From assembly GCA_964412455.1 (NCBI GenBank), contig CAYPOT010000009.1, positions 1-64,000 of the forward strand: DNA of 64,000 nucleotides, in the 5' to 3' direction. The position numbers were made by a program, and so were the translations under genes. This DNA is from JAAXXJ01 sp964412455. GTDB taxonomy: Bacteria; Nitrospirota; UBA9217. Position 1 is the first letter of the stretch, and each line of letters begins with the position of its first letter. Of this stretch, positions 1-9,342 are shown piece after piece. The notes beneath the pieces are model-generated. The model was given only the letters and a program-made list of their open reading frames with translations, was not told the DNA's origin and did not search any database.

Positions 1-427
1 GAGAAAATTCAGAGGCGAGTGAAGTGCACCGCCGCGCAGCGGCTTAGTTCAACCACGGATTAACACGGATATTACAACTAGTTAAAATAGAATCCTGTAA
101 TAGGCTGTTAAAAAAAGATTTATACCGCAATTTCCGTCATTCCCGCGCAGGCGGGAATCCGATATGCAGATCGTTACTGGATCCCCGTTTTCACGGGGAT
201 GACAAATCAACTTACCACGTAGCGCTCTTTCAACGACGCTCTTGTCTTTTAGTTCAAACCGTGTGCATCCGTGGTTACAACAGCCGTTCATAAGATTTAA
301 ATCCGTGTCGTTGCGCCTCAGACCCGCCAAACCGCCCGTTTCTGATTGACTTTTCGCCTCTTCAAGGCTAATATTCCAATCTGTGTCTTTATTCCAAATC
401 CATGGAAATACGGGTTTTTCCTGATAA
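1..427. other. Gene-poor leading segment with repeat debris
   Basis: No convincing gene is seen here. The segment holds a REP-like hairpin (listed separately) between two fragments of the accacgg/ccgtggt repeat family, near 52-72 and 259-280. A minus-strand open frame across it is simply translated repeat. No consensus promoter for the downstream GH57 gene is obvious. Confidence 0.6.
134..203. repeat. REP-like repeat, family E copy 1
   Basis: Two back-to-back hairpins: cgtcattcccgcg pairs with gcgggaat, and ggatccccgtt pairs with cacggggatgac. The same architecture recurs at 44851-44931 and 62285-62363, and in part at 7784-7821. Such extragenic palindromes with cgtcat termini are common in bacterial genomes; any function here is unknown. 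Confidence 0.75.
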
Positions 428-2608
428 ATGTCCAAGGTCCAGTTCATCTTCGCCATTCATAACCACCAGCCGGTGGGGAACTTCGACTTCGTAGCCGAGG
501 AGGCGTACCAGAAGTCCTATCGTCCCTTCATCGAGGTGCTGCAGCGGCACCCCAAGATCAGGATCACGCTCCACTACACGGGCATCCTCTACCGGTTCTT
601 CGAGGAGAAGCATCCGGAGTTCCTTGAAACGATCAGGGGGCTCGTGTCGGATGGGCGTGCTGAGATCCTGTCGGGCGGTTTCTATGAACCGGTCCTGGCA
701 GTGCTGCCTGATGAGGACAAGCTCGGACAGATACGGATGCTTTCGGACTACGTCCGGAAGAAGATCGGCTACGACGCCCGCGGCATGTGGCTGGCCGAGC
801 GGGTATGGGAGCCCCATCTCCCGCGCGTCATCGCCAGGGCGGGCATTGATCACGTGGTGGTGGACGATTATCATTTCAAGATGGCGGGCCTTCGCGACAA
901 CGACCTTGACGGCTATTATCTCACCGAGGAACAGGGCGACCTGATAAAGATATTCCCCGGGAACGAACAGCTCCGCTACCTGATCCCGTTCCACCCGCCC
1001 GAGGAGACCATCGCACTTCTTGCGACGTTCAAATCTACCGAGCGGAACCGGCTCGCGGTCATGGCCGATGACGGCGAAAAGTTCGGCGTCTGGCCCGAGA
1101 CCTATCACTCGGTATACGAAGAGGGCTGGCTCGAACGGTTCTTCACGCTCCTGGAGCAGAACAGCGAATGGCTCGAGACCACGACCTTTTCCGACTATAT
1201 CCGGATGGAGCCGGCACGCGGGAGGATCTATCTGCCCACGGCTTCGTATATGGAGATGGGCGGGTGGACGCTCCCGACGACGGCCGGTATGGAGTACGAC
1301 GCTGCCCTGGCCCTGCTGAAAGGGATGCCGGACGGCGGCAAGATACAACCGTTCATCAAGGGCGGGACCTGGCGGAACTTTCTGGCTAAGTACTCCGAGA
1401 GCAACCACATGCAGAAGCGGATGCTGATGGTGAGCCGGAAGGTCCACAAGGCCCTGGAGTCGCCGGGGTCAAACGCAAAGCTTGACCGGGACGCGGCGCG
1501 CATGATCGACCATCTCTACCAAAGCCAGTGCAATGATGCCTACTGGCATGGCGTGTTCGGCGGTCTCTATCTCCCGCACCTCCGCTCCGCGGTGTACGAA
1601 CACCTGATCCAGGCGGAATACCTTGCGGACAAGGCGATGAGATCGCAGGGACCGGTCCTGCGGGGGAAGGGCCCGGTAAAAAAGATCGAGGTCTCCTCGT
1701 GGCTCGAGATCGAGCGGGGCGATTTCGACGGGGACGGACGCGAAGAGGTCATGCTCAACTCCGAGCTGCTGAACGTCTTTGTGGACCCCGCGGAAGGCGG
1801 CAAGATCACGGAGCTCGACTGGAAGCCACGCTCCTTCAATCTCATGAACACGCTGACCCGCCGGCGCGAAGGATACCACGGCAAGATCGCCCATGCGGCG
1901 AAGGACGCGGCAGGCGGCGAAGCGAAGACCATTCACGACCGCGTGGTGGTGAAGGAAGAAGGGCTTCAGCACCACCTGCAGTATGACTGGTACAACCGCG
2001 CGTCGCTCCTGGACCACTTCCTGGAGACCGGCGTGGACCTCACAAGCTTCATGCGTTCTGAGTATTATGAAGCGGGCGACTTCGTCCTGGGCAATTATTC
2101 GCCCTCCGTGCGGAAGCAGAAGGATGCCGTGGTCCTGGTCCTGGAGCGCGAAGGGACCGCCGCCGGCCTGCGGACGCGGCTCCGGAAAACGCTGCTCCTC
2201 CGCCCGTCACATCCGGAGTTCGTGGTCCGGTACGAGATCGCGAACGGGGACCGGGAGGAGCTGAACACAACGTTCGGAAGCGAATTCAATTTCTCTCTCC
2301 TGGCGGGTGACGCCCCGGACCGCTATTACGAGATCCCCGGCCATGTCCTGGACAAGCGGAACCTCGCGTCCATCGGCGAAACGAACAATGTGGGTCAGGT
2401 GAGCCTGGTGGACGAATGGCTCAAGCTGAAGGTCACCCTGGAGTTCTCGCAGCCTGCCGTCCTTTGGCGCGCGCCGGTGGAGACCGTTTCCCAGTCCGAG
2501 GCGGGGTTCGAGCGGGTGTACCAGAGCTCGATGGTGATGCCTCTGTGGCGCATATCGCTCGGTTCCGGGAAGACCTGGAAGACGGAGATCCGGGTCCGGA
2601 TCGAATAA
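428..2608 (+). CDS. GH57 4-alpha-glucanotransferase / alpha-amylase-type enzyme
   Basis: This is a glycoside hydrolase family 57 enzyme acting on alpha-1,4-glucans, most likely transferring maltooligosaccharyl units between chains in the cytoplasm. The N-terminal catalytic domain shows the family motifs in order: HNHQPVG (residues 11-17), GGFYEP (83-88), WLAERVWEP (121-129) and ADDGEKFG (213-220). E124 and D214 sit where the nucleophile and acid/base lie in the Thermococcus-type glucanotransferases. The C-terminal half matches the DUF1925/DUF1926 beta-rich domains usual for this subfamily, and 726 residues is close to the normal length. There is no signal peptide. The ATG start gives the canonical N-terminus, although no clear Shine-Dalgarno is visible. 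It is the only glycogen-related gene in the window. Amylase and transferase cannot be separated by reading alone. Confidence 0.9.
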   Translation: MSKVQFIFAIHNHQPVGNFDFVAEEAYQKSYRPFIEVLQRHPKIRITLHYTGILYRFFEEKHPEFLETIRGLVSDGRAEILSGGFYEPVLAVLPDEDKLGQIRMLSDYVRKKIGYDARGMWLAERVWEPHLPRVIARAGIDHVVVDDYHFKMAGLRDNDLDGYYLTEEQGDLIKIFPGNEQLRYLIPFHPPEETIALLATFKSTERNRLAVMADDGEKFGVWPETYHSVYEEGWLERFFTLLEQNSEWLETTTFSDYIRMEPARGRIYLPTASYMEMGGWTLPTTAGMEYDAALALLKGMPDGGKIQPFIKGGTWRNFLAKYSESNHMQKRMLMVSRKVHKALESPGSNAKLDRDAARMIDHLYQSQCNDAYWHGVFGGLYLPHLRSAVYEHLIQAEYLADKAMRSQGPVLRGKGPVKKIEVSSWLEIERGDFDGDGREEVMLNSELLNVFVDPAEGGKITELDWKPRSFNLMNTLTRRREGYHGKIAHAAKDAAGGEAKTIHDRVVVKEEGLQHHLQYDWYNRASLLDHFLETGVDLTSFMRSEYYEAGDFVLGNYSPSVRKQKDAVVLVLEREGTAAGLRTRLRKTLLLRPSHPEFVVRYEIANGDREELNTTFGSEFNFSLLAGDAPDRYYEIPGHVLDKRNLASIGETNNVGQVSLVDEWLKLKVTLEFSQPAVLWRAPVETVSQSEAGFERVYQSSMVMPLWRISLGSGKTWKTEIRVRIE

Positions 2609-2618
2609 AGGGACTTAT

Positions 2619-2723
2619 AACCACGGGTGGCTTTGCCACACACGGTTTAAGATCAAAAAGAAAGCGCATGATTAGAATCTGTGTTCATCTGTGTGTCCCG
2701 ACAAAGTCGGGACCCGTGGTTAC
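2619..2723. repeat. MITE-like repeat, family D (accacgg...ccgtggt)
   Basis: About 105 bp with inverted ends (aaccacgggtgg... and ...gacccgtggtta) and an inner hairpin gtcccgacaaagtcgggac. The copy at 27738-27846 has the same layout, and 25047-25197 and 26983-27155 have related terminal inverted repeats. Confidence 0.65.
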
Positions 2724-2809
2724 ATAAAGATTGGTTTCTCTTAATTAATGTGTCGTCTGCGCTGTAATGTCTTTTCGATTTCATGTTTTATAGAAAAAGA
2801 GGAAATGAA

Positions 2810-4609
2810 ATGAAAAAAGTTTTGGTGGCCGCACTGCTTCTCCACTCGTTGTTTTCAACTCCGGCATTCGCCGACAAGGCCCTGGGCCCCGAGGATTTCA
2901 CCTCGGTCGATGAGCTTGCCTATGCGATCTCCGCATACTTTCCGAAAGTGCAGGGCGGCGTGACTTCAGTGCAGGGAGACCGGCTCACCCTGGCCCTCGG
3001 CGAGAAGAACGGACTCATGCCCGGCATGGAATTGACGCTCTGGAGGGACGGCAGGGAGATCCTGCATCCCGTGACCAAAGCCGTCATCGGGCGCGCCGAG
3101 GATGAGGTCGGGACCATCGGGGTGGTGAGCGTCAAGGACTCCACGTCCGTCGCCGTGATGAAGAAACAGCTGAAAGCGCCTCAGGCGGGAGACCGGGCGA
3201 GGATCACGCCGAAGAAGATCGGCATTGGCATCCTGCCGCTCCGGAACGACCGGCCCGAGATCATCAAGGATCTTGCCGTGCGCCTGGGCGAACTGGGCAG
3301 GTTCACGGTCCTGGGAAACGACAAGGTCGACTCATTCCTGAAGGACAAGAAACAACGGGACGCGGGACTGATCAAGGAAATGGGCAGTGTCTTCAGTCTG
3401 GATGCCGTGGTGGTCGTGGGGATCTTCCCCTCCGAGGGCAAGTACCTGGTCACCAGCAGGATCTTCTATACCGACGACGCAAAGCCGCTCGATACCATCG
3501 TGGCGTTGCTGAACCTCACGACAAAACGCCAGGCGCTGGGCGATGTCCGGCCGTTCTTCGCGCCGGTCAAGACCGCCGGGGAGAAGACCCCGGACCTTCC
3601 TGTGTATGCGCGCTATTTTTCCATTGGCGACCTTGACGGGGACAACGCCGCCGAATATGTCTTTTCCGATGAAAAGAAAATCCTCATCTATCGTTCCGAA
3701 CCATCGGGCTGGAAAGAGGTGTGGTCCGAGACGGTCCCCGGGAATGAACAAGAGGCGCAGCAGTTCCATGTCGATGTTGCCGACATCAACGGGAACGGCA
3801 GGTCAGAGATCTTCGTTACGCGAATGCTGAACGGCAGGGTGTCTTCCTATGTCATAGAATTCCAGGACGGTTCCTTCCGGAGGACCGCCGAGGTGCCGGG
3901 CTTCCTGCGGGTGATCGTATATCCCGGCAGGGGCAACGTGTTGATCGGCCAGGACTATTCCCCGGAGAGCTTCTTTGCCGGAAAGCCCCGGGAATATGCA
4001 TGGTCGGGGAGCGCCTATGCGCCCGGCGCGGAGATGGTCCTCCCCAAGGGGACAGACCTGTACAGCTTCATCTACGCGGATTTCGGCGAGCCCCGCCTGC
4101 TCCTCGTATCCTTTGACAACGACCACCGGCTGGTGGTGTACTCCGGCGACACTCCCCTCTGGAGGAGCGAAGAGAGGTATCTGACGGTGGAGACTGTGTT
4201 GACAAAACCCCTGACCGGCCTTGACGCGGCTATCGGGAGAGATCCCACGGCGCTGGACATAGCGACCGCTACGTCGGTCTCCTTTGTGGACAAGGGCCGG
4301 CTTGTTCGGATCAGCGGCAGGATCGCCGCGGTCGACCTGAACGGCAGCGGGAAGGATGACCTTGTCGTGGCGAAGAACACCGCGGCGACCTTTCTCGGAG
4401 GATACAAGGGGGGAGAGCTCGAGGTCCTCACCTGGAACGGTACGAGGCTTGAGCCGAGGTGGAACGTCAAGGACCTGCCCGGCCCGGTCCTCGATATTCA
4501 GGTATCCCGTCCCGAGAAGACCGGGGTGCAGATCAACGGGCTCGTGAAGGTGTCCGGCAGCTTCTTCGGCAAGGACGTCGTGCGGGTGGAGAAGTACCAG
4601 GGAAAATAA
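2810..4609 (+). CDS. Secreted FG-GAP/VCBS-type repeat protein
   Basis: The product appears to be a secreted or periplasmic protein with a Sec signal peptide of about 21 residues ending PAFA before DKALG. After it comes a small domain rich in turn and strand (roughly residues 40-130), then a TolB-like alpha/beta stretch (about 135-240). The last half contains FG-GAP-like calcium-binding loops such as GDLDGDNAAEY, ADINGNGRSEI and VDLNGSGKDDL, suggesting a beta-propeller. Start: ATG at 2810 has an aaagagga ribosome binding site 7 bases upstream and puts the signal peptide at the N-terminus; the ATG at 2783 would add nine residues. Function is unknown; ligand binding or envelope assembly are possible roles. 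Confidence 0.75.
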   Translation: MKKVLVAALLLHSLFSTPAFADKALGPEDFTSVDELAYAISAYFPKVQGGVTSVQGDRLTLALGEKNGLMPGMELTLWRDGREILHPVTKAVIGRAEDEVGTIGVVSVKDSTSVAVMKKQLKAPQAGDRARITPKKIGIGILPLRNDRPEIIKDLAVRLGELGRFTVLGNDKVDSFLKDKKQRDAGLIKEMGSVFSLDAVVVVGIFPSEGKYLVTSRIFYTDDAKPLDTIVALLNLTTKRQALGDVRPFFAPVKTAGEKTPDLPVYARYFSIGDLDGDNAAEYVFSDEKKILIYRSEPSGWKEVWSETVPGNEQEAQQFHVDVADINGNGRSEIFVTRMLNGRVSSYVIEFQDGSFRRTAEVPGFLRVIVYPGRGNVLIGQDYSPESFFAGKPREYAWSGSAYAPGAEMVLPKGTDLYSFIYADFGEPRLLLVSFDNDHRLVVYSGDTPLWRSEERYLTVETVLTKPLTGLDAAIGRDPTALDIATATSVSFVDKGRLVRISGRIAAVDLNGSGKDDLVVAKNTAATFLGGYKGGELEVLTWNGTRLEPRWNVKDLPGPVLDIQVSRPEKTGVQINGLVKVSGSFFGKDVVRVEKYQGK

Positions 4610-4629
4610 CAGGAGCATTGCGGATCGTG

Positions 4630-4768
4630 GGTAGACATGACCCTCACCCCTGCCCCTAATGAAGACTCACCCTCACCTTTGCTTCCTCTCCCCTCTGAGG
4701 GAGAGGATAAGAGGAGAGGGGGCATCATCTTCGGAGAGGGAAAAAGGGAGAGGGGGCTTTTTCAACGC
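4630..4768. repeat. Interspersed repeat family B, composite copy
   Basis: This contains the family B words gtagacatgaccctcaccc, ctctcccctctgagggagag and gggagagggggctttttcaa, apparently as two overlapping copies. Related copies are at 7692-7774 and 60066-60162, with shorter forms at 28549-28587, 58388-58438, 62960-62998 and 63328-63362. It lies just upstream of uppS. Confidence 0.75.
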
Positions 4769-4811
4769 GAATTGCGGATTCAATAAAGAAGAACAGTGTA
4801 TCAGGGGAGCG

Positions 4812-5618
4812 ATGAAGAAGAAGGAACTGGGAATTTCAGAACTGAGGGCAGCGATCGATCGGGAGAGTCTGCCGAAGCATGTTGCCATCATCATGGACGG
4901 CAACGGGCGGTGGGCAGTGCGGCGCGGCATGCCGAGGATCCTCGGTCACAAGCGCGGCGGTGAGACGGTCCGCAATGTGGTGGAGCAATGCCGAAAGCTT
5001 GGGATTCGGGTCCTGACCCTGTACGCCTTTTCCGACGAGAACTGGGGCCGGCCCCGGCAGGAGGTAAGCTTTCTGATGGACATGCTCGGCAGCTACCTGC
5101 GGTCCGAGATCGCCAAGATGAAGGCGAACGGCATCCTGTTCCGCACCATAGGCAGGACCGAGCGCCTCCCGAAGACGGCGCTAAAATGGGTCGAAAAGGC
5201 CGCCGCCGAGACCGCTGAGAACACCGGCATGGTCCTGAATCTTGCGCTCTCCTATGGCGGGCGCGGCGAGATATTGGAGGCCGTCAGGCGCATGCAGGAC
5301 TCCGGCGGTGTTCCCGGGGACCTCACGGAGGAGCGTTTCGCCTCCCATCTCGACACGGCGGGACTGCCCGATCCGGACCTGATCATCCGCACGAGCGGGG
5401 AGAAGCGGATCAGCAACTTTCTTCTGTGGCAGTCGGCCTACGCAGAGCTCTATTTCACGGACGTCCTGTGGCCGGATTTCGATGAGAAAGAACTTCTCAC
5501 GGCGTTCCTTGATTACCAGCGCCGGCAGCGCCGCTTTGGTCTCACCGAGGAGCAGCTTGGCGGAAATGCCGGGCATCCTTCCGGGGTCCTGTCGTCCGCG
5601 AACAAATTACGGCAGTAA
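4812..5618 (+). CDS. uppS: Isoprenyl transferase (undecaprenyl diphosphate synthase)
   Basis: This cis-prenyltransferase condenses isopentenyl diphosphate onto farnesyl diphosphate to make the undecaprenyl carrier lipid for peptidoglycan and O-antigen synthesis. The family motifs are clear: HVAIIMDGNGRWA with the catalytic Asp near residue 25, TLYAFSDENWGRP, RTSGEKRISNFLLWQ and AELYFTDVLWPDF. The length of 268 residues is normal. I chose the ATG at 4812 because it follows ggggagcg and gives the usual N-terminus; the longer upstream frame translates repeat family B. It heads the classic row uppS-cdsA-dxr-rseP, with cdsA 12 bases downstream. Confidence 0.97.
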   Translation: MKKKELGISELRAAIDRESLPKHVAIIMDGNGRWAVRRGMPRILGHKRGGETVRNVVEQCRKLGIRVLTLYAFSDENWGRPRQEVSFLMDMLGSYLRSEIAKMKANGILFRTIGRTERLPKTALKWVEKAAAETAENTGMVLNLALSYGGRGEILEAVRRMQDSGGVPGDLTEERFASHLDTAGLPDPDLIIRTSGEKRISNFLLWQSAYAELYFTDVLWPDFDEKELLTAFLDYQRRQRRFGLTEEQLGGNAGHPSGVLSSANKLRQ

Positions 5619-5630
5619 CGGAGTCCTTCG

Positions 5631-6437
5631 ATGAGCTCTACCCGTGTACTGACCAGTATCGTGCTGGTCCCCGTTCTTTTCGTTGTCGTCTGGTACCTGC
5701 CGTCAGGGTATTTCGCAGCGTTGGCGATCATCGCCGCCGCGATCGGTCAATACGAGCTGTACAAGATGGCGCGGGTGCGGGGTGGGATCACACCGTTGGC
5801 GCTCCTTGGAATCTTGCTCGGGGCCCTTGTTGTCCTCAATGTCTACCGCCCCATCCTTACCTACCGCGGCGGGCCGTACGTCTGGATCGCCCTGTGTGTG
5901 ATGGCGGTCATCGTGGCCCGTCTTTTTTCCCGGCGGCCGGTGGAAGGAGCCCTTGATGATATTGCGGTCACGGTATTCGGCATCGTTTACGTGGCCTTGC
6001 TGTTCGCGTTTCAGGTCGCGATCCATGCCGGTCCCTCCGGGAAGAAGTGGCTGGTATTCCTCTATCTGGTGATCTGGGCGTCGGACACCGGCGCCTACTA
6101 TGTGGGCACGGCCTTCGGGAAGCACCGCCTCTACGAGAAGATCAGCCCGAAGAAGAGCGTCGAGGGGCTTCTCGGCGGGCTCCTCGCTTCGGTCCTCGTC
6201 GCGGTACTTGGTAAACTATGGCTCGTGCCTTCGCTCGGGATCATCGAGGCCGCTGTTCTCGGGGCCGTCCTTGCGCTGGCCGGGACCGCGGGCGACCTTG
6301 CGGAATCGCTTATCAAACGGAGCGCGGGCGTCAAGGACTCCGGGACGATCATTCCCGGCCACGGAGGCCTCCTGGACCGCATGGACAGTATGCTGTTTGC
6401 AGCGCCGGTGCTGTTCTTTTATTTACGAATGAGATGA
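5631..6437 (+). CDS. cdsA: Phosphatidate cytidylyltransferase
   Basis: CdsA activates phosphatidic acid with CTP to form CDP-diacylglycerol, the precursor of all membrane phospholipids. The protein is an integral membrane enzyme with about seven or eight hydrophobic segments. It carries the C-terminal family signature, KDSGTIIPGHGGLLDRMDS, with the conserved Lys-Asp and Asp-Arg pairs, plus WASDTGAYYVG upstream. The length of 268 residues is typical. It follows uppS closely and is probably cotranscribed with it and dxr, as in many bacteria. Confidence 0.96.
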   Translation: MSSTRVLTSIVLVPVLFVVVWYLPSGYFAALAIIAAAIGQYELYKMARVRGGITPLALLGILLGALVVLNVYRPILTYRGGPYVWIALCVMAVIVARLFSRRPVEGALDDIAVTVFGIVYVALLFAFQVAIHAGPSGKKWLVFLYLVIWASDTGAYYVGTAFGKHRLYEKISPKKSVEGLLGGLLASVLVAVLGKLWLVPSLGIIEAAVLGAVLALAGTAGDLAESLIKRSAGVKDSGTIIPGHGGLLDRMDSMLFAAPVLFFYLRMR

Positions 6438-6461
6438 ATAATTTCGGTTTCTGAATGAACC

Positions 6462-6520
6462 GTAGGGGCAACCCTATGTGGTTGCCCTGCTCCAGGGCGG
6501 CCACGCAGGGCCGCCCCTAC
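6462..6520. repeat. Interspersed hairpin repeat, family A copy 1
   Basis: A roughly 60 bp imperfect palindrome with ends gtaggggc and gcccctac and inner arms aaccctatgtggttgccct and ggccacgcagggccg. Near-identical copies lie at 20701-20756, 39327-39391 and 57765-57822. This copy fills the cdsA-dxr spacer. Confidence 0.85.
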
Positions 6521-6534
6521 CTGTTCCTGATCAT

Positions 6535-7695
6535 ATGATTAAAAGGATATCCATACTCGGCTCCACCGGCTCCATCGGCACTTCCACGCTTGCCGTGGTC
6601 GAACGATTCCCGGACCGATTCGCTGTCGTCGCGATCGCGGGAGGGAACAACAGCGAGCTGCTGGAGTCCCAGATCCGGAAGTTCAAACCCTCGATCGCCG
6701 CCATTGCGGGTGAGAAGGCCGCGGAAGAACTGCGGAAGCGGTGCGCGGACCTTCCGGTCACGATCCTCTCGGGCGTCGAGGGGACGATCCGGGTCGCCGC
6801 CGCGGAGAACGCGGACATCACGGTCTCTGCCATTGTCGGCACGGCCGGGCTGGTCCCGACGATGGCCGCGATCCAGGCAGGCAAGGACATCGCCCTGGCG
6901 AACAAAGAGGTGCTCGTCACCGCCGGCGAGCTGGTCATGGCCGAGTGCCGCAGCCGGAAAGTCAGGCTCTTTCCGGTGGACAGCGAGCACAGCGCCATAT
7001 TCCAGTGCCTCCATTCCGGCGAACGGGGTGACGTCAGACGTCTCATCCTCACGGCGTCGGGCGGGCCTTTCCGGAACCATACGAAGAAGGATCTCGCGAA
7101 GGCGACCCTGGCCCAGGCGCTGAAACATCCGAACTGGAACATGGGAAAAAAGATCACCATCGACTCGGCCACCCTGATGAACAAAGGCCTCGAGGTGATC
7201 GAGGCGCACTGGCTTTTCGGCATGGGACCGGAACAGATCAACGTGCTGGTCCATCCGCAGAGCATTGTGCACTCGCTCGTCGAATACCAGGACGGCTCCG
7301 TCGTGGCCCAGCTCGGAATGCCCGACATGAAGGGGCCCATCGCGTACGCCCTTTCCTATCCGGACCGTCTTCCCGATGTTGCGCCGGGGCTCGACCTCGC
7401 GTCCATCGCAACGCTCACGTTCCAGGAGCCGGACCGCGACCTGTTCCCCTGCCTCGGCTTCGCCTATGACGCCCTCAGGGCAGGAGGCAGCATGCCGGCG
7501 GTGCTCTCCGCCGCGAATGAAGTTGCGGTCAGGTATTTTCTTGAAGAGAAGATCGGGTTCATGGACATCCCCCGCGTGCTCAAGGCGACCATGGACGCTC
7601 ATACGCCGGTATCTTTCAAAAGCGTGGACGAGGCGCTCAAGGCGGACCTCTGGGCACGGCATGAAGCCGAGAAGATCATTGCGGAGTGCGGGTAG
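6535..7695 (+). CDS. dxr: 1-deoxy-D-xylulose 5-phosphate reductoisomerase
   Basis: Dxr converts DXP to 2-C-methyl-D-erythritol 4-phosphate using NADPH and a divalent metal, the committed step of the MEP isoprenoid pathway. The N-terminal NADPH motif GSTGSIGTSTL (residues 8-18), ANKEVLVTAG, the metal-site block PVDSEHSA and the GGPF flap motif are all present, and 386 residues is normal. The ATG at 6535 gives the standard MIKRISILGSTG start; an upstream in-frame start would only translate repeat family A. The last codons (ECG-stop) fall in the start of repeat family B. With ispG downstream, two MEP enzymes are in this cluster. Confidence 0.97.
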   Translation: MIKRISILGSTGSIGTSTLAVVERFPDRFAVVAIAGGNNSELLESQIRKFKPSIAAIAGEKAAEELRKRCADLPVTILSGVEGTIRVAAAENADITVSAIVGTAGLVPTMAAIQAGKDIALANKEVLVTAGELVMAECRSRKVRLFPVDSEHSAIFQCLHSGERGDVRRLILTASGGPFRNHTKKDLAKATLAQALKHPNWNMGKKITIDSATLMNKGLEVIEAHWLFGMGPEQINVLVHPQSIVHSLVEYQDGSVVAQLGMPDMKGPIAYALSYPDRLPDVAPGLDLASIATLTFQEPDRDLFPCLGFAYDALRAGGSMPAVLSAANEVAVRYFLEEKIGFMDIPRVLKATMDAHTPVSFKSVDEALKADLWARHEAEKIIAECG

Positions 7696-7821
7696 ACATG
7701 ACCCTCACCCCTGCCCCTCTCCCCTGGAGGGAGAGGGAAAAAGGGAGAGGGGGCTTTTTCAACGCCGAGTGCGGAATGAAAGCCGTCATTCCCCCGAACG
7801 CGGGAATCCAGGGTTGTTGCT
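7692..7821. repeat. Repeat family B copy followed by partial REP-like family E copy
   Basis: Bases 7692-7774 are a full family B copy, nearly identical to 60066-60162. It contains the hairpin ctcccctggagggag and ends gagggggctttttcaac, which could act as a transcription terminator. Bases 7784-7821 are half of a REP-like element (cgtcattccc...gcgggaatccaggg). The rest of the dxr-rseP spacer, up to 7937, has fragments of the accacgg/ccgtggt family and no gene. Confidence 0.75.
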
Positions 7822-7937
7822 TGAATATCACGCAGGGTCTTTGACGTATCCGCTTTTATCATAGCTTTTATCGGCTTCTATCCGTGTCAAAGATTTTGCT
7901 CTTAATCTGTGGTCACAACGGTATTTAAGGAGAGACA

Positions 7938-9221
7938 ATGACGCTTATCTATTTTTTGATCGTGATCGGCATCCTCGTGTTCGTGCACGAGTTCGGCCAT
8001 TTCATCATGGCGAAGCGGGCCGGCGTGCGGGTGGAGAAGTTCTCCCTCGGCATGGGACCCCGGTTGTTCGGCTATAAGAAGGGCGACACGGACTACATCA
8101 TTTCGGCGCTGCCGCTCGGCGGGTACGTGAAGATGGCGGGCGAGAACCCCGACGAGGAACCCACGGGCGCGGCGGACGAATTCCAGTCCAAGACCATCTG
8201 GCAGCGGGCGAAGATCGCGGCGGCCGGTTCCGTGACCAACATCGTCCTCGCGTTCCTGCTGATGCCGCTCGTGTTCATGATCGGCACCTATACGTTGGGA
8301 TCTTCGAGGGTAGGGGGTGTGGTCAAGGGATCTCCTGCTGAGCAGGCAGGGTTTTTGGCGGGGGATACGATCGAACGGATAAGCGGCAAAGTGGTCACTG
8401 AATGGGAAAAGGTGGATATGTTGATCGCTGTGAATCCCAATACGGAAATCACGGTGGTGATCGATCGTAACGGGGAAAAAAAGACATTGACGCTCACGCC
8501 TCAGTTGGATGCGGAACGCAATATCGGCACTGCGGGCATATACCCTTCATTGTCAGCTGAAGTGGGACGACTTCGCCCGGGGCTGCCTGCGGAAAAGGCG
8601 GGCCTTAAGGTTAACGATAAGATCCTGGCTGTGGACGGCACGACCGTCTATTATTGGAATCAATTCTCCACCATGGTGAAAGAGAGCGGGGGAAAAAAGC
8701 TTTCCTTGCTGATCGAGCGGGAAGGAAAGCGCATGACGACTGCAATTACCCCGATCATGGACAGCGGCCGGCATGTCATCGGCGTTGAGCCGTATGTTCG
8801 CCTGGATTTCAAGAAATATGGATTTTGGGAGTCCCTTCAGCTTGGTTTCATGAAGACCCTGGAGATCGCGGACCTGACGTTCATCACCCTGAAGAAGCTG
8901 TTCTCGTTCTCGATCTCCATCAAGGCGCTGGGCGGGCCGGTGATGATCGCCCAGATGTCAGGACAGGCGGCGGCAGCGGGCCTGTCGGCCTTTATCGCGC
9001 TTATGGCCACCATCAGCCTGTCTCTCGGCATGCTGAACCTGCTGCCCATTCCGGTGCTGGACGGCGGCCTGCTCGTGTTTCTCGCCATCGAAGCGGTCCG
9101 GAAGAAACCCCTGAGCCAGAAGGTCATGGAAGTTTCCCAGAGCATCGGCGCCGCTTTGCTGATCACCCTGATCGCGGTGGTGTCGTACAACGATGTGATG
9201 AGGCTGTTCTTCAGTAAATAG
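7938..9221 (+). CDS. rseP: Site-2 zinc protease RseP family
   Basis: RseP is an intramembrane metalloprotease of the inner membrane that cleaves anti-sigma factors and signal-peptide remnants. The zinc motif HEFGH (about residues 18-22) is in the first transmembrane segment, and the second active-site motif NLLPIPVLDGG is near the C-terminus. Two PDZ domains lie between them (about residues 120-205 and 205-290), as in RseP proteins with tandem periplasmic PDZs. The length of 427 residues is normal and the start has a ggagag ribosome binding site. Bases about 8290-8830, which encode the PDZ part, are visibly less GC-rich and use different synonymous codons from both flanks, suggesting a recombinant segment. 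Confidence 0.95.
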   Translation: MTLIYFLIVIGILVFVHEFGHFIMAKRAGVRVEKFSLGMGPRLFGYKKGDTDYIISALPLGGYVKMAGENPDEEPTGAADEFQSKTIWQRAKIAAAGSVTNIVLAFLLMPLVFMIGTYTLGSSRVGGVVKGSPAEQAGFLAGDTIERISGKVVTEWEKVDMLIAVNPNTEITVVIDRNGEKKTLTLTPQLDAERNIGTAGIYPSLSAEVGRLRPGLPAEKAGLKVNDKILAVDGTTVYYWNQFSTMVKESGGKKLSLLIEREGKRMTTAITPIMDSGRHVIGVEPYVRLDFKKYGFWESLQLGFMKTLEIADLTFITLKKLFSFSISIKALGGPVMIAQMSGQAAAAGLSAFIALMATISLSLGMLNLLPIPVLDGGLLVFLAIEAVRKKPLSQKVMEVSQSIGAALLITLIAVVSYNDVMRLFFSK

Positions 9222-9227
9222 AGAAAC

Positions 9228-9336
9228 ACCAAATCTCAAACATCAAATAACAAATAATTTTCAATGACCGAAATTTTAAACATTGGTCATTGGAGTTTGG
9301 TGCTTATTTGATATTTGTATTTTGTAATTTGGAATT
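9228..9336. repeat. AT-rich inverted repeat, family C copy 1
   Basis: About 110 bp of AT-rich words (caaatctcaaa, aataacaaataat, ttgtattttgtaatttgga) with an inner palindrome around ttggtcattgg. A second copy of the same type is at 56356-56480. It fills the rseP-ispG spacer. Confidence 0.65.
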
Positions 9337-9342
9337 AAAGCA

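Noticed and set aside
82..456. Minus-strand open frame of 124 codons at the window start
   Set aside because: It is translated REP-like and family D repeat (CHPRENGDPV and SRLRGNDG are typical repeat translations) and overlaps the GH57 start.
6517..7662. Long minus-strand open frame opposite dxr
   Set aside because: Shadow frame in GC-rich coding DNA; the plus-strand dxr has all family motifs, and the shadow is low-complexity and resembles no family.
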